Assembly (NCBI GenBank): GCA_025936205.1
Contig: JAICTU010000433.1
Span: forward strand, 1 to 7,903
Source: Polyangiaceae bacterium
GTDB lineage: Bacteria; Myxococcota; Polyangia; Polyangiales; Polyangiaceae
DNA: 7,903 nucleotides
Direction: 5' to 3'
Shown: positions 1 through 5,370 of the stretch, piece by piece
How the letters are laid out: each line of letters opens with the position of its first letter
Numbering within the stretch: position 1 is the first letter of the stretch
The notes under the pieces: model-generated
The model's database searches: none
What the model was told of the DNA's origin: nothing
The model's input: only the letters and a program-made list of their open reading frames with translations
Position numbers and translations under genes: made by a program

Positions 1-186
1 ATCGCGCATGAAGTCAACCCGCGCGCGCACCTGCACTTCGTCACCAAACTCATCGTGCAAGACTGGCCGCAGAGCAAGCTTCGAGACCTCTTGCCCGATT
101 GCGTGCTCGCCTGTCCTCCCGAACTCTACGTCGGCGACCGCTCCACACTGCCCGAGTCCCCAGCACTTGCTGTACTAGAGCCCTGA
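1..186 (+). CDS. IS66-family-like transposase, C-terminal fragment (5' end outside window)
   Basis: Frame 1 is open from the first base to TGA at 184-186, giving 61 residues. The piece reads VNPRAHLHFVTKLI, then WPQSKLRDLLPD, then PELYVGD. The order 'position-A-Y/H-L ... GWPQSKL-x-x-LLP' matches, from memory, the extreme C-terminus of IS66-type DDE transposases, which ends soon after the last catalytic residue. The catalytic residues themselves lie upstream of the window, so the call rests on this tail alone. No terminal inverted repeat of the element was recognised downstream. The last 61 bases overlap the convergent gene at 126-692. It could be an intact or a degenerate element; only the 5' sequence would tell. 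Confidence 0.6.
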   Translation: MAHEVNPRAHLHFVTKLIVQDWPQSKLRDLLPDCVLACPPELYVGDRSTLPESPALAVLEP

Positions 187-692
187 TCGCTGCTCTCTGA
201 GGTCGATTCCGACAGCACGCCGCGCGGTCCCGCTTCGACTGCCTCGCTCACGTCTTCGTTGATCGCTTCGCTGATGATGCGCTCGGTCAACTCCTCCAAG
301 TGCGCGTGCAGCTCCTCCGACAACGCGAGAAACTCGGGCCACAACGTGCGTTCTTGAAACGTCTTCGGCGCTCGCACCAGCACTGTGCTGTAGCGACGAC
401 CAGCCTCACGGTATGGCGTCACCCCATAGCGTCGGCACAGTGCGACGAACAGCTTCCGCTTCCACGGATCTTGTAGCGAATAGCGAAAGACCTGATCGGG
501 CTCACGACTGCGAAGCTCCGCGAGGCGGGCACGGATCCTTTCCGCGGCACGCCGGGCTGCCTCGCGCTCGCCGTCGATCTTCGTTCCTGCGTGAAGAGCG
601 TCAATCTTGCGCAGCTTCTCAGCTTCTCCAGCAGCGTTCCTTCCAGCGGCAGCATCGGTGCCGAACAGAGCACGCCCCCGCCGCCCTGTCAT
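126..692 (-). CDS. Orphan protein of unknown function, 188 residues, often seen beside IS66-like genes
   Basis: ATG at 692-690 opens 188 codons. The N-terminus (residues 1-65) is charged and Arg/Ala/Glu-rich and probably forms a long helix or coiled coil. The centre (about 70-140) is the conserved-looking part: DPWKRKLFVALCRRYGVTPY, a YSTVLVRAP strand, then TLWPEFLALSEELHAHLEEL. The last 35 residues are Ser/Gly-rich and look disordered. No catalytic motif, signal peptide or membrane segment is visible. I recall similar proteins next to IS66-type transposases in myxobacteria, so it may be an accessory gene of that element, but this is memory and not a search. Its 3' end overlaps the transposase tail by 61 bases. 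No convincing Shine-Dalgarno precedes the start, so a shorter start is possible. Confidence 0.6.
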   Translation of the reverse strand: MTGRRGRALFGTDAAAGRNAAGEAEKLRKIDALHAGTKIDGEREAARRAAERIRARLAELRSREPDQVFRYSLQDPWKRKLFVALCRRYGVTPYREAGRRYSTVLVRAPKTFQERTLWPEFLALSEELHAHLEELTERIISEAINEDVSEAVEAGPRGVLSESTSESSDQGSSTASAGDSGSVERSPT

Positions 693-804
693 CGGCTAGC
701 CAATTTCTCGATGCTTTCGCGGGCTTTGCGCGAGCGCCAACCCCACGTCGTTGGTGGAGGGGGCGGCTCTCCGCGACCACGACCAGAAAGCCGCTTTTTC
801 CGCC

Positions 805-835
805 TTGCCGAGTCGGATTCGCTGGTTATAATAAC
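805..835 (+). promoter_or_regulatory. Promoter and candidate autoregulatory operator of parDE
   Basis: A perfect -10 box TATAAT (827-832) lies 16 bases after TTGCCG (805-810; four of six matches to TTGACA), predicting a start near 839 and a leader of about 23 bases to the parD ATG at 862. The -10 sits inside the perfect palindrome GTTAT-A-ATAAC at 825-835. A dimeric ribbon-helix-helix antitoxin bound there would block RNA polymerase, which is how ParD-type antitoxins usually autoregulate. The promoter call is from sequence; the operator role is inferred. Confidence 0.65.
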
Positions 836-861
836 TATTGGTAGTCTAGCAGAGCCCAACC

Positions 862-1110
862 ATGAGCAAGAACACCAGCGTCGCCCTCGGCGATCATTTC
901 TCGACTTTCGTGGATCGGCAAATCGCGGACGGGCGGTACGGCAACGTCAGCGAAGTCATTCGAGCTGGCCTACGCTTGCTCGAGGAGCACGAGGCGAAGC
1001 ACAAGGCTCTCCAGGCAGCCATCCAGGAGGGCCTCGACAGCGGACCGCCGCGAGCAATCGACGTGGACGCTTTCATCCGCCGCAAGAAAGCGTCGTCGCG
1101 ACGTGAGTGA
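862..1110 (+). CDS. parD: Type II antitoxin, ParD/CopG-like ribbon-helix-helix protein
   Basis: This 82-residue protein has the ParD layout. A short N-terminal strand (TSVALGDHF, residues 5-13) would pair in the dimer to contact DNA, followed by FVDRQIADGRYGNVSEVIRAGLRLLEEHE (14-43), with the signature 'G-x-Y-x-N-x-SEVIRAGLRLLE'. A C-terminal tail, IDVDAFIRRKKA (66-77), would wrap the toxin. The antitoxin neutralises ParE and represses its own operon. The ATG at 862 is chosen because it gives the usual N-terminus and follows the TATAAT promoter by a sensible distance; the ribosome binding site is weak. It overlaps parE by 8 bases, the expected translational coupling. Length and motifs are normal for the family and nothing looks broken. 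Confidence 0.93.
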   Translation: MSKNTSVALGDHFSTFVDRQIADGRYGNVSEVIRAGLRLLEEHEAKHKALQAAIQEGLDSGPPRAIDVDAFIRRKKASSRRE

Positions 1111-1408
1111 GTACAGACTTCGTCCGCGGGCGCTCGCCGATCTGGACGAAATCTGGGACTACACGGCTAGCACTTGGAGTGAAATGCAGGCTGAACAATA
1201 CTTGCTGGGTTTGCGCGACGCGCTTGCGGTCCTGAGGGATCAGCCTGAGCTCGGGCGAGCACGCAATGACCTCCATCCAGGGCTCAAGGTTTCAAACTAC
1301 TCCAAACACTTGATCTTCTACTTGCGCGAGGAGTGGGGCATCGACGTCGTGCGCGTATTGCACGGCAGTCAGGATATCCCGGCGTTCTTCAGGCGCGACG
1401 AAACTTAA
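1103..1408 (+). CDS. parE: Type II toxin, ParE (RelE/ParE superfamily)
   Basis: A GTG start at 1103, inside the end of parD, gives 101 residues, the usual ParE length. Features in order: YRLRPRALADLDEIWDYTA (residues 4-22), the first strand and helix; W25 with the second helix AEQYLLGLRDALAVL (30-44); P49-x-x-G51, then the strands LKVSNYSKHLIFYLRE (61-76) and IDVVRVLHGSQDIPAFF (80-96). The 'Y-x-x-H-x-IFY' and 'VVRVLHGSQDI' segments are typical of the family. Characterised ParE toxins inhibit DNA gyrase; whether this one does is inferred from the family. The operon order antitoxin-then-toxin and the overlap are classical. The reading frame is intact, so the pair is probably functional. Confidence 0.93.
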   Translation: MSEYRLRPRALADLDEIWDYTASTWSEMQAEQYLLGLRDALAVLRDQPELGRARNDLHPGLKVSNYSKHLIFYLREEWGIDVVRVLHGSQDIPAFFRRDET

Positions 1409-1493
1409 AGGCGGCGCCGTTGACTCAATTGCCGGGAAGGCTCGTTACCATACGGCAACGCGCGGCTCCAGCATGTGCCCGCTGCGATCTCGC

Positions 1494-1518
1494 GAGCCCG
1501 GCGTGGCCAAACGGGCTC
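1494..1518 (+). other. Inverted repeat in the parE-downstream gap, possible weak terminator
   Basis: GAGCCCG (1494-1500) pairs perfectly with CGGGCTC (1512-1518) around an 11-base loop. It lies about 85 bases after the parE stop, but no T-run follows, so it is at best a weak or Rho-assisted terminator. The rest of 1409-1580 holds nothing I recognise. Confidence 0.25.
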
Positions 1519-1580
1519 ATCCTGACGCGGGTCGGGGGGCTGGAAGCCGAGCCCGCCTGCCCTGGGCGATCTCCCATGTC

Positions 1581-1608
1581 TTGACAGGCGTTGGCAGCCG
1601 CGGGAAAT
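1581..1608 (+). promoter_or_regulatory. Possible promoter for the small orphan gene and ADP-ribosyltransferase-like gene
   Basis: A perfect TTGACA at 1581-1586 is followed after 16 bases by GGAAAT (1603-1608), a poor -10. A start near 1615 would leave a leader of about 20 bases before the ATG at 1637. The strong -35 supports it and the weak -10 counts against it. Confidence 0.35.
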
Positions 1609-1636
1609 CTGTGCGGTGACTGCGCGGTGGCCGCAG

Positions 1637-1852
1637 ATGAAGGTGGGCCAGGAACTCACCGACGCCACGCAACCACGCTGGCGCGTGACGGATGTGGGCA
1701 CGCGCACGTTTCTGGCAGCGTGCCTCAGCCTCCCGTACGTGGAGGCTGACCCCAGCTGGCTCAACGGTCCGCCTTACGAGGTAGCAGAAGGGGTCTCGGA
1801 CGAGGACTCGTTTGGTGCGTTCGCAGACGTGGCAGGGATCGAATGGGCCTGA
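1637..1852 (+). CDS. Small orphan protein (71 residues) with WRVTDVGTRT and GPPYEVAE motifs; candidate partner of the downstream gene
   Basis: The conserved-looking core is RWRVTDVGTRTFLA (residues 14-27), then DPSWLNGPPYEVAEGVSDED (38-57). I recall small uncharacterised proteins with the same 'W-x-V-TDVGTRT ... GPPY-x-V-x-E' pattern and a length near 70, but no assigned function. There is no membrane segment or signal peptide; the composition suggests a small beta-rich soluble protein. The ATG at 1637 is preferred because it gives the family-like start MKVGQEL; an in-frame GTG at 1616, with GGGAAA 8 bases upstream, would add seven residues. Its stop overlaps the ATG of the next gene by 10 bases, so the two are probably co-translated. 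Small gene first, larger putative enzyme second is the usual antitoxin-toxin order; an antitoxin or immunity role is inference only. Confidence 0.6.
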   Translation: MKVGQELTDATQPRWRVTDVGTRTFLAACLSLPYVEADPSWLNGPPYEVAEGVSDEDSFGAFADVAGIEWA

Positions 1853-2868
1853 TCGGTCTGCGGTGCAGCTCGCGGGCTTCCGGTGGCCCTGCTCCAGACA
1901 GGCCCTCTTGCCAGCCTCCTGGCGAGCTGACTCCCGGCAGCCATCTTCGACGTTTACCCCGCCAGCGCGAGGCACGCTCTACGTCGACGATCGCTAGCGA
2001 CGGAGCTCTCGTCCCCTGGCTCGCGGCGGAGGGACCCCTCTCTTATCGCCCCGAGCAACCACCGGCGCGCGACTACTTCTTCCAATACGGCTGGGTGTTG
2101 CCGGAGATCTTCGCTGAGGAAGCAGCGAGACGCAGGCACCGCTATTTTGGCGCGAGCTCTAAGGATGAGGCGAGCGAGCTCTTTTTGTTCTGGGCCAGCG
2201 CGCGACGCGGCGAGCTGGACCCTATCTTCCGGGTGTTGGGTTCCGTCCGCGACGAGGTTGTCGCTGCACCGATGGCGATTTATCGAACAACGGTGCACTG
2301 GCGCGGGCCTGCATACGTGATGATCCAGCACGGCAGTTATCAGCTGGTGCGGGAAGCCGACCAACCCTTCATGAGGTCGGGCGAGTTGCTGTTGTATCGT
2401 GGCCTACAGGGCGCGCCCGAGTTTCGCTGGTTGGCGCCGTCCGAGTTCGATTCCACTCAACGCCGTATCTGGCGCGCGTACGTGGAAATACAGGGCGAGA
2501 TCCTTTCGGATGCCGTCCGCTCGTTCAACTCGGTGCACGATCGAACCAGCCGCTGTGAAACCGCACATCTGCGGGACCGGAGTTGGATGACCGACGATCT
2601 CGCCCGAGCATACGGGCTCGACATTGCCGGCACCGGTTTTACCGCGGCCCTGTGGAGTGCCACCCACCAGAGCTTTGCGCTCGAGCGCTGGGTCGCGCAG
2701 AATAAGTTCGGTCCGCACCATGTGGTGTGCAAGACGCCTCTCGAAAACGTGCGAATCACGACCTTCTTTGCCGGTGAACACGAGGTGCGGATCATTGATC
2801 CGCGTCGGGTCGAGATCATAGAGACCCACGGCTGTCGGGCGGTGTCTGTGTCCTCGAATTCACGGTGA
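1843..2868 (+). CDS. Putative ADP-ribosyltransferase of R-S-E type, candidate toxin
   Basis: A 341-residue protein whose C-terminal half carries, in order, the three landmarks of arginine-type mono-ADP-ribosyltransferases. These are a first strand ELLLYRGL (181-188, Arg186); GTGFTAALWSATHQSFALERWV (263-284), where Ser272 sits in an S-A-T version of the S-T-S motif followed by the usual helix; and FFAGEHEVRIID (308-319), an E-x-E motif (Glu312, Glu314) leading into the last strand. Glu314 would be the catalytic residue and NAD+ the donor. Residues 78-178 look folded but are unrecognised. Residues 1-50 are Pro/Arg/Ser-rich and may not be real protein. The ATG at 1843 has AGGG five bases upstream and overlaps the preceding gene by 10 bases, which supports it; a later start cannot be excluded. 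No signal peptide, so an intracellular target is likelier than secretion. The target and toxicity are inferred. Confidence 0.6.
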   Translation: MGLIGLRCSSRASGGPAPDRPSCQPPGELTPGSHLRRLPRQREARSTSTIASDGALVPWLAAEGPLSYRPEQPPARDYFFQYGWVLPEIFAEEAARRRHRYFGASSKDEASELFLFWASARRGELDPIFRVLGSVRDEVVAAPMAIYRTTVHWRGPAYVMIQHGSYQLVREADQPFMRSGELLLYRGLQGAPEFRWLAPSEFDSTQRRIWRAYVEIQGEILSDAVRSFNSVHDRTSRCETAHLRDRSWMTDDLARAYGLDIAGTGFTAALWSATHQSFALERWVAQNKFGPHHVVCKTPLENVRITTFFAGEHEVRIIDPRRVEIIETHGCRAVSVSSNSR

Positions 2869-2919
2869 GCGTTGCTGGCGTACTCGTGGACGCGTCAAAC
2901 TGCAGCTCCACCTCCGCCA

Positions 2920-3065
2920 CGGTTCGAATTGGTCGCAATCCCGTCCACTCTGTTTGAGCCCCCGATCCGGCGGACTCTATCCTATCCGCCGAGAATTGTT
3001 CCGCTTGCGCGCTCGCCACGCGGAGCGAGGCTCGGCGCCACCACCAATGCAATGAATTCGAACCG
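2920..3065. repeat. Repeat element A, copy 1 (146 bp, terminal inverted repeats)
   Basis: Bounded by CGGTTCGAATT (2920-2930) and its exact reverse complement AATTCGAACCG (3055-3065). The arms extend inward imperfectly to about 17 bases (GGTCGCA against the complement of TGCAATG). Shared internal blocks include GTCCACTCTGTTTGAGC and GAATTGTTCC. The stretch 2869-3138, between two convergent genes, holds this element and no gene. Confidence 0.8.
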
Positions 3066-3138
3066 CTGCGCGAGGTGTGTCGAGGGACGACCCCATTCGA
3101 ACATCGGGAGCCTGCCCCGCGCGCCCCCTCGCGGACTG

Positions 3139-3621
3139 TCACTCTTTCCCTTGCAGTCGTCGCTCGTCCAGCGTGGCACGCAGCACTGCTAGCATGCTTT
3201 GATCCTTCGGTCGGGCGAGGCTCTCCTTGACGCGGATGAGCCGCGGCAACGAGAGGACCCGAACCTGGATTCCCCCGAGGTCTAGCAACTCTGCGTCCGC
3301 AAGCAGGTCTTCAAACCCGGTGCCCTGCTCAATCGTTCCGAGCAGGTCGAGAGGGCCATGGCGCGTCTCGAGTAGTTTGTGACCGGGGCTTTCGAGGTGA
3401 GAACGAGTTGGAGACAGCCGCCGCCCGTCGTCTCGATACACGGCACCCAGGTCCGCCAAAGCTGCGAGCGCTCGGTCTACGTTCGCCGGCGAGCGGGCGT
3501 ACACGATGTCGAGATCGATGGTATTGATGGGCGCTCCCTGCAAGAGCGCCGCGACGCCGCCGACGATGATGAACTCCACATCGTGCGCCGCAAGGGACTG
3601 GATGAGATCAGCGATCGCCAT
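3139..3621 (-). CDS. Minimal nucleotidyltransferase, copy 1 (candidate component of a two-gene toxin-antitoxin-like module)
   Basis: A 160-residue protein of the nucleotidyltransferase (DNA polymerase beta) fold. VEFIIVGGVAALLQGA (residues 15-30) holds the G21-G22 nucleotide-binding turn, TIDLDIV (34-40) the catalytic pair Asp36 and Asp38, and GPLDLLGTI (89-97) the third acid Asp92. A C-terminal helix follows (LSLPRLIRVKESLARPKDQSMLAVL, 123-147), where 'LI-x-x-KE-x-x-x-R-x-KD' is typical of this group. The nearest families known to me are the AbiEii/MenA/MntA-like enzymes, which use NTPs to modify RNA or a partner protein and occur in toxin-antitoxin and phage-defence pairs. Which product is toxic here cannot be told. 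The ATG lies inside the end of the upstream small gene (14-base overlap), implying co-translation. All catalytic acids are present. Confidence 0.8.
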   Translation of the reverse strand: MAIADLIQSLAAHDVEFIIVGGVAALLQGAPINTIDLDIVYARSPANVDRALAALADLGAVYRDDGRRLSPTRSHLESPGHKLLETRHGPLDLLGTIEQGTGFEDLLADAELLDLGGIQVRVLSLPRLIRVKESLARPKDQSMLAVLRATLDERRLQGKE

Positions 3622-3811
3622 TCGGGCTCGGACGAGCGTTGCGAGCGAGATCGATCACACCCTGAACATAGTCGAGCCGCTGTCGCGGTGTCAGCCGAAG
3701 CATCCAGCGGATGAGAGAACGATCTACCCCTTCGGCATCATACGATGCGGCCGCATCGGGTGGAATGAAGTCATTCTCCAGTGCGGCTGTTCGTGGGCTC
3801 TCGGCGGACAT
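3608..3811 (-). CDS. Small helical partner of the nucleotidyltransferase, copy 1 (67 residues)
   Basis: It is the first gene of the module. The N-terminal third (1-27) is acidic and probably disordered; residues 29-59 (VDRSLIRWMLRLTPRQRLDYVQ and the following VIDLARNAR) form an amphipathic helical region with the motif 'RSLIRWML-x-LTP-x-xR'. I recall similar short proteins encoded just before related nucleotidyltransferases, but no named function. An antitoxin or regulatory subunit role is inferred from size, gene order and the 14-base overlap. ATG at 3811 is the first in-frame start after a TGA about 20 bases upstream, and it is conserved in copy 2. A TATCAT box inside a palindrome lies directly upstream. 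Confidence 0.65.
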   Translation of the reverse strand: MSAESPRTAALENDFIPPDAAASYDAEGVDRSLIRWMLRLTPRQRLDYVQGVIDLARNARPSPNGDR

Positions 3812-3815
3812 GGCA

Positions 3816-3826
3816 CGTATGATACG
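3816..3826 (-). promoter_or_regulatory. Palindrome over a possible -10 box of nucleotidyltransferase module 1
   Basis: CGTAT-G-ATACG is a perfect palindrome 4 bases upstream of the start codon. Read on the minus strand it contains TATCAT, five of six matches to TATAAT. No good -35 is seen at the right spacing, and the implied leader is very short, so this may be an operator and not a promoter. Confidence 0.3.
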
Positions 3827-3999
3827 CCAAGTTCACGCTTCGTGTGCGAACAACATGCTTGTACACGACCAACGTTGCCGCGCACCAGCACTTGCCCGGC
3901 GCCAGCGCTGTTTAGCGCCCGGCACAGGAATCACAGAGGTCGCCGTGGCCAGAAAATAGGCACGCCGCAGGCTGTCGAGTGCTCAAAAGCCCCGGCTGG
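3827..3999. other. Non-coding spacer upstream of module 1
   Basis: Part of the gene-free stretch 3827-4410. Its length resembles the matching spacer of unit 2 (5099-5268) and a conserved AACAACATGCTTGT block lies near 3850. The rest has diverged between copies. No gene or RNA was recognised. Confidence 0.5.
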
Positions 4000-4199
4000 C
4001 GCCACATTGGGACACCTCTATCGCAGCAACTCAGCACCGACCGGGTGGGCTATCCTGGCGACGACCGTTGCCGAGTGGCTCCGAGCCCTGCTCGTTCGGA
4101 GACGCGCCGCGCGGTCGGGTCACGATGCTACGAGCCGTGAAGCTGCTGCTCGCCAGGCTCAGCTCCTTAGAACCACAAACGCCAACTCCAACTCCCCCA
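4000..4199. repeat. Repeat element B, copy 1 (about 200 bp)
   Basis: It starts CGCCACATTGGGAC, contains TATCCTGGCGACGACCGTTG and GAGTGGCTCCGAGCC, and ends in GCTCAGCTCC ... ACGCCAACTCC, running directly into element A. Related copies lie at 5269-5370 (truncated) and 6861-7062. The reading frames differ between copies, so it does not look coding. Confidence 0.7.
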
Positions 4200-4343
4200 C
4201 GGTTCGAATTGGTCGCAGTCGTGTCCACTCTGTTTGAGCTCCGCTCGGCGGGCTCTGCCTTATCCGCCGAGAATTGTTACCTTCGCACGCTCGCCGGTCG
4301 GGGCGAGGTTCGGCGCCACCACCCTTGCAATGAATTCGAACCG
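4200..4343. repeat. Repeat element A, copy 2 (144 bp)
   Basis: Bounded by CGGTTCGAATT (4200-4210) and AATTCGAACCG (4333-4343). It follows element B without a gap, so 4000-4343 is one complete B-A unit. It also begins unit 2 of the duplication. Confidence 0.8.
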
Positions 4344-4410
4344 CTGCGCGAGGTTCGAGGGACTGCCCCACTCGAACATCGGAGCCTGGCCCCGACCCCC
4401 TCGCAGGGTG

Positions 4411-4893
4411 TCACGCTTTCCCTTGAAGTCGTCGCTCGTCCAGCGTGGCACGCAGCACCGCTAGCATGTTTTGATCTTTCGGTCGGGCCAGGCTTTCCTT
4501 GACGCGGATGAGCCGCGGCAACGAGAGGACCCGAACTTGGATGCCGCCGAGGTCTAGCCAGTCCGCATCCGCAAGCAGGTCTTCAAAGCCGGTATCCTGC
4601 TCTATCGTTCCGAGCAAATCGAGAGGGCCATAGCGTGTCTCGAGTAGCTTGTGACCGGGGCTTTCGAGGTGAGATCGAGTTGGAGACAACCGCCGCCCGT
4701 CGTCTCGATACACGGCACCCAGCTCTGCCAGAGCTGCGAGCGCTCGGTCTACGTTCGCCGGTGAGCGGGCGTACACGATATCGAGATCGATCGTGTTGAT
4801 AGGCGCTCCCTGCAAGAGCGCCGCGACGCCGCCGACGATGATGAATTCCACATCGTGCGCGGCCAGGGACTGGATGAGATCAGCGATCGCCAT
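4411..4893 (-). CDS. Minimal nucleotidyltransferase, copy 2
   Basis: A paralogue of the gene at 3139-3621, also 160 residues, with the same catalytic set: Gly21-Gly22, Asp36, Asp38 and Asp92. It differs at seven positions: D57E, H88Y, G100D, E111D, L112W, S142N and E160A. None falls in the catalytic motifs. With about 36 base changes giving only seven residue changes, both copies appear to be under purifying selection and so are probably functional. The 14-base overlap with its upstream small gene is conserved. Substrate and role are unknown; the family context suggests modification of a partner or of RNA in a toxin-antitoxin-like pair. Confidence 0.8.
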   Translation of the reverse strand: MAIADLIQSLAAHDVEFIIVGGVAALLQGAPINTIDLDIVYARSPANVDRALAALAELGAVYRDDGRRLSPTRSHLESPGHKLLETRYGPLDLLGTIEQDTGFEDLLADADWLDLGGIQVRVLSLPRLIRVKESLARPKDQNMLAVLRATLDERRLQGKA

Positions 4894-5083
4894 TCGGGCT
4901 TGGACGAGCGCTGCAAGCGAGGTCGATCACACGCTGAACATAGTCGAGCCGCTGTCGCGGTGTGAGCCGAAGCATCCAGCGGATGAGAGAACGATCTACG
5001 CCTTCAGCATCATACGAGGCGGCCGCATTGGGTGGAGTGAAGTCATTCTCCAGTGCGACGGTTCGTGTGCTCTCGGCGGACAT
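4880..5083 (-). CDS. Small helical partner of the nucleotidyltransferase, copy 2 (67 residues)
   Basis: A paralogue of the gene at 3608-3811 with the same 'VDRSLIRWMLRLTPRQRLDYVQ' core. It differs at seven of 67 positions (P6T, A9V, I16T, D19N, G51R, R56C, N58S), three of them in the C-terminal helix. An in-frame ATG at 5128 would add 15 residues, but copy 1 has a stop in the corresponding stretch and shares the ATG used here, so 5083 is preferred. It is proportionally more diverged than its nucleotidyltransferase, as expected for a specificity partner; that role is inferred. It is co-transcribed with the gene it overlaps. Confidence 0.63.
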   Translation of the reverse strand: MSAESTRTVALENDFTPPNAAASYDAEGVDRSLIRWMLRLTPRQRLDYVQRVIDLACSARPSPNGDR

Positions 5084-5087
5084 GTTC

Positions 5088-5098
5088 CGTAGGATACG
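5088..5098 (-). promoter_or_regulatory. Degenerate counterpart of the module 1 palindrome
   Basis: CGTAG-G-ATACG lies at the same distance from the start as the perfect palindrome at 3816-3826, with one mismatched pair; the minus-strand box is TATCCT. If the site is an operator, the two modules may be regulated differently. Confidence 0.2.
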
Positions 5099-5268
5099 CC
5101 AACTTGATGCGCCGTGCGCGAACAACATGCTTGTGCACGACCAACGTCCGCCTGCGCACAGCAGCCCCCGGCTCCTGCGCCGGCGATGCTTAGAGCCCCG
5201 AAACCGCGAAGAACCGCCGCTCGCCGCAAAAGAGGCGTCCTCTGGCTACGAGTGTTCAAGGCCGGTAG

Positions 5269-5370
5269 CGCCACATTGGGACGCCGCCATCGAGCAACTC
5301 AGACCCGAACGGTGGGCATTTCCTGGCGACGAACGTTACCGAGTGGCTCCGAGCCCACTCGATCAGACGC
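5269..5370. repeat. Repeat element B, copy 2 (truncated)
   Basis: It matches the first half of element B (CGCCACATTGGGAC ... TCCTGGCGACGA ... GAGTGGCTCCGAGCC) and stops near 5370. The minus-strand stop codon of the neighbouring decayed gene (5363-5365) lies inside this repeat edge. The spacer 5099-5268 before it holds no gene. Confidence 0.65.

Larger units (their letters stand above)
2898..4103. repeat. Near-tandem duplication, unit 1 (repeat A1, nucleotidyltransferase module 1, start of repeat B1)
   Basis: This stretch matches unit 2 with an offset of 1280 bases at element A, 1272 across both genes and about 1269 in repeat B. Identity is very high over the genes and much lower in the spacer at 3827-3999. 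The left boundary, about 30 bases after the ADP-ribosyltransferase-like gene's stop, is where similarity to the repeat begins; the right boundary is where unit 2 gives way to the decayed gene. Confidence 0.85.
4200..5370. repeat. Near-tandem duplication, unit 2
   Basis: Second copy of the A-module-B unit. Similarity to unit 1 ends at about 5365-5370, where the decayed gene begins on the minus strand. The nucleotidyltransferase genes differ at about 36 of 483 bases by my count, so the duplication is not recent but the genes have stayed alike. Confidence 0.85.

Noticed and set aside
1405..1975. Minus-strand frames opposite the small orphan gene
   Set aside because: They are Arg/Pro-rich shadows; the plus strand carries the recognisable WRVTDVGTRT/GPPY core.
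2816..3142. Minus-strand reading frames across element A (similar ones at 4159-4371 and 6981-7232)
   Set aside because: The same DNA repeat is open in different frames in different copies, so the translations reflect the repeat and not a conserved protein.
3506..4237. Long plus-strand frame opposite nucleotidyltransferase module 1
   Set aside because: It is antisense to both module genes and runs through the B repeat, and its translation has no motif. The minus-strand products carry clear catalytic motifs.
2920..5370. CRISPR array
   Set aside because: The repeats are more than 130 bp, few, and separated by genes, not by short uniform spacers; no cas gene was seen.
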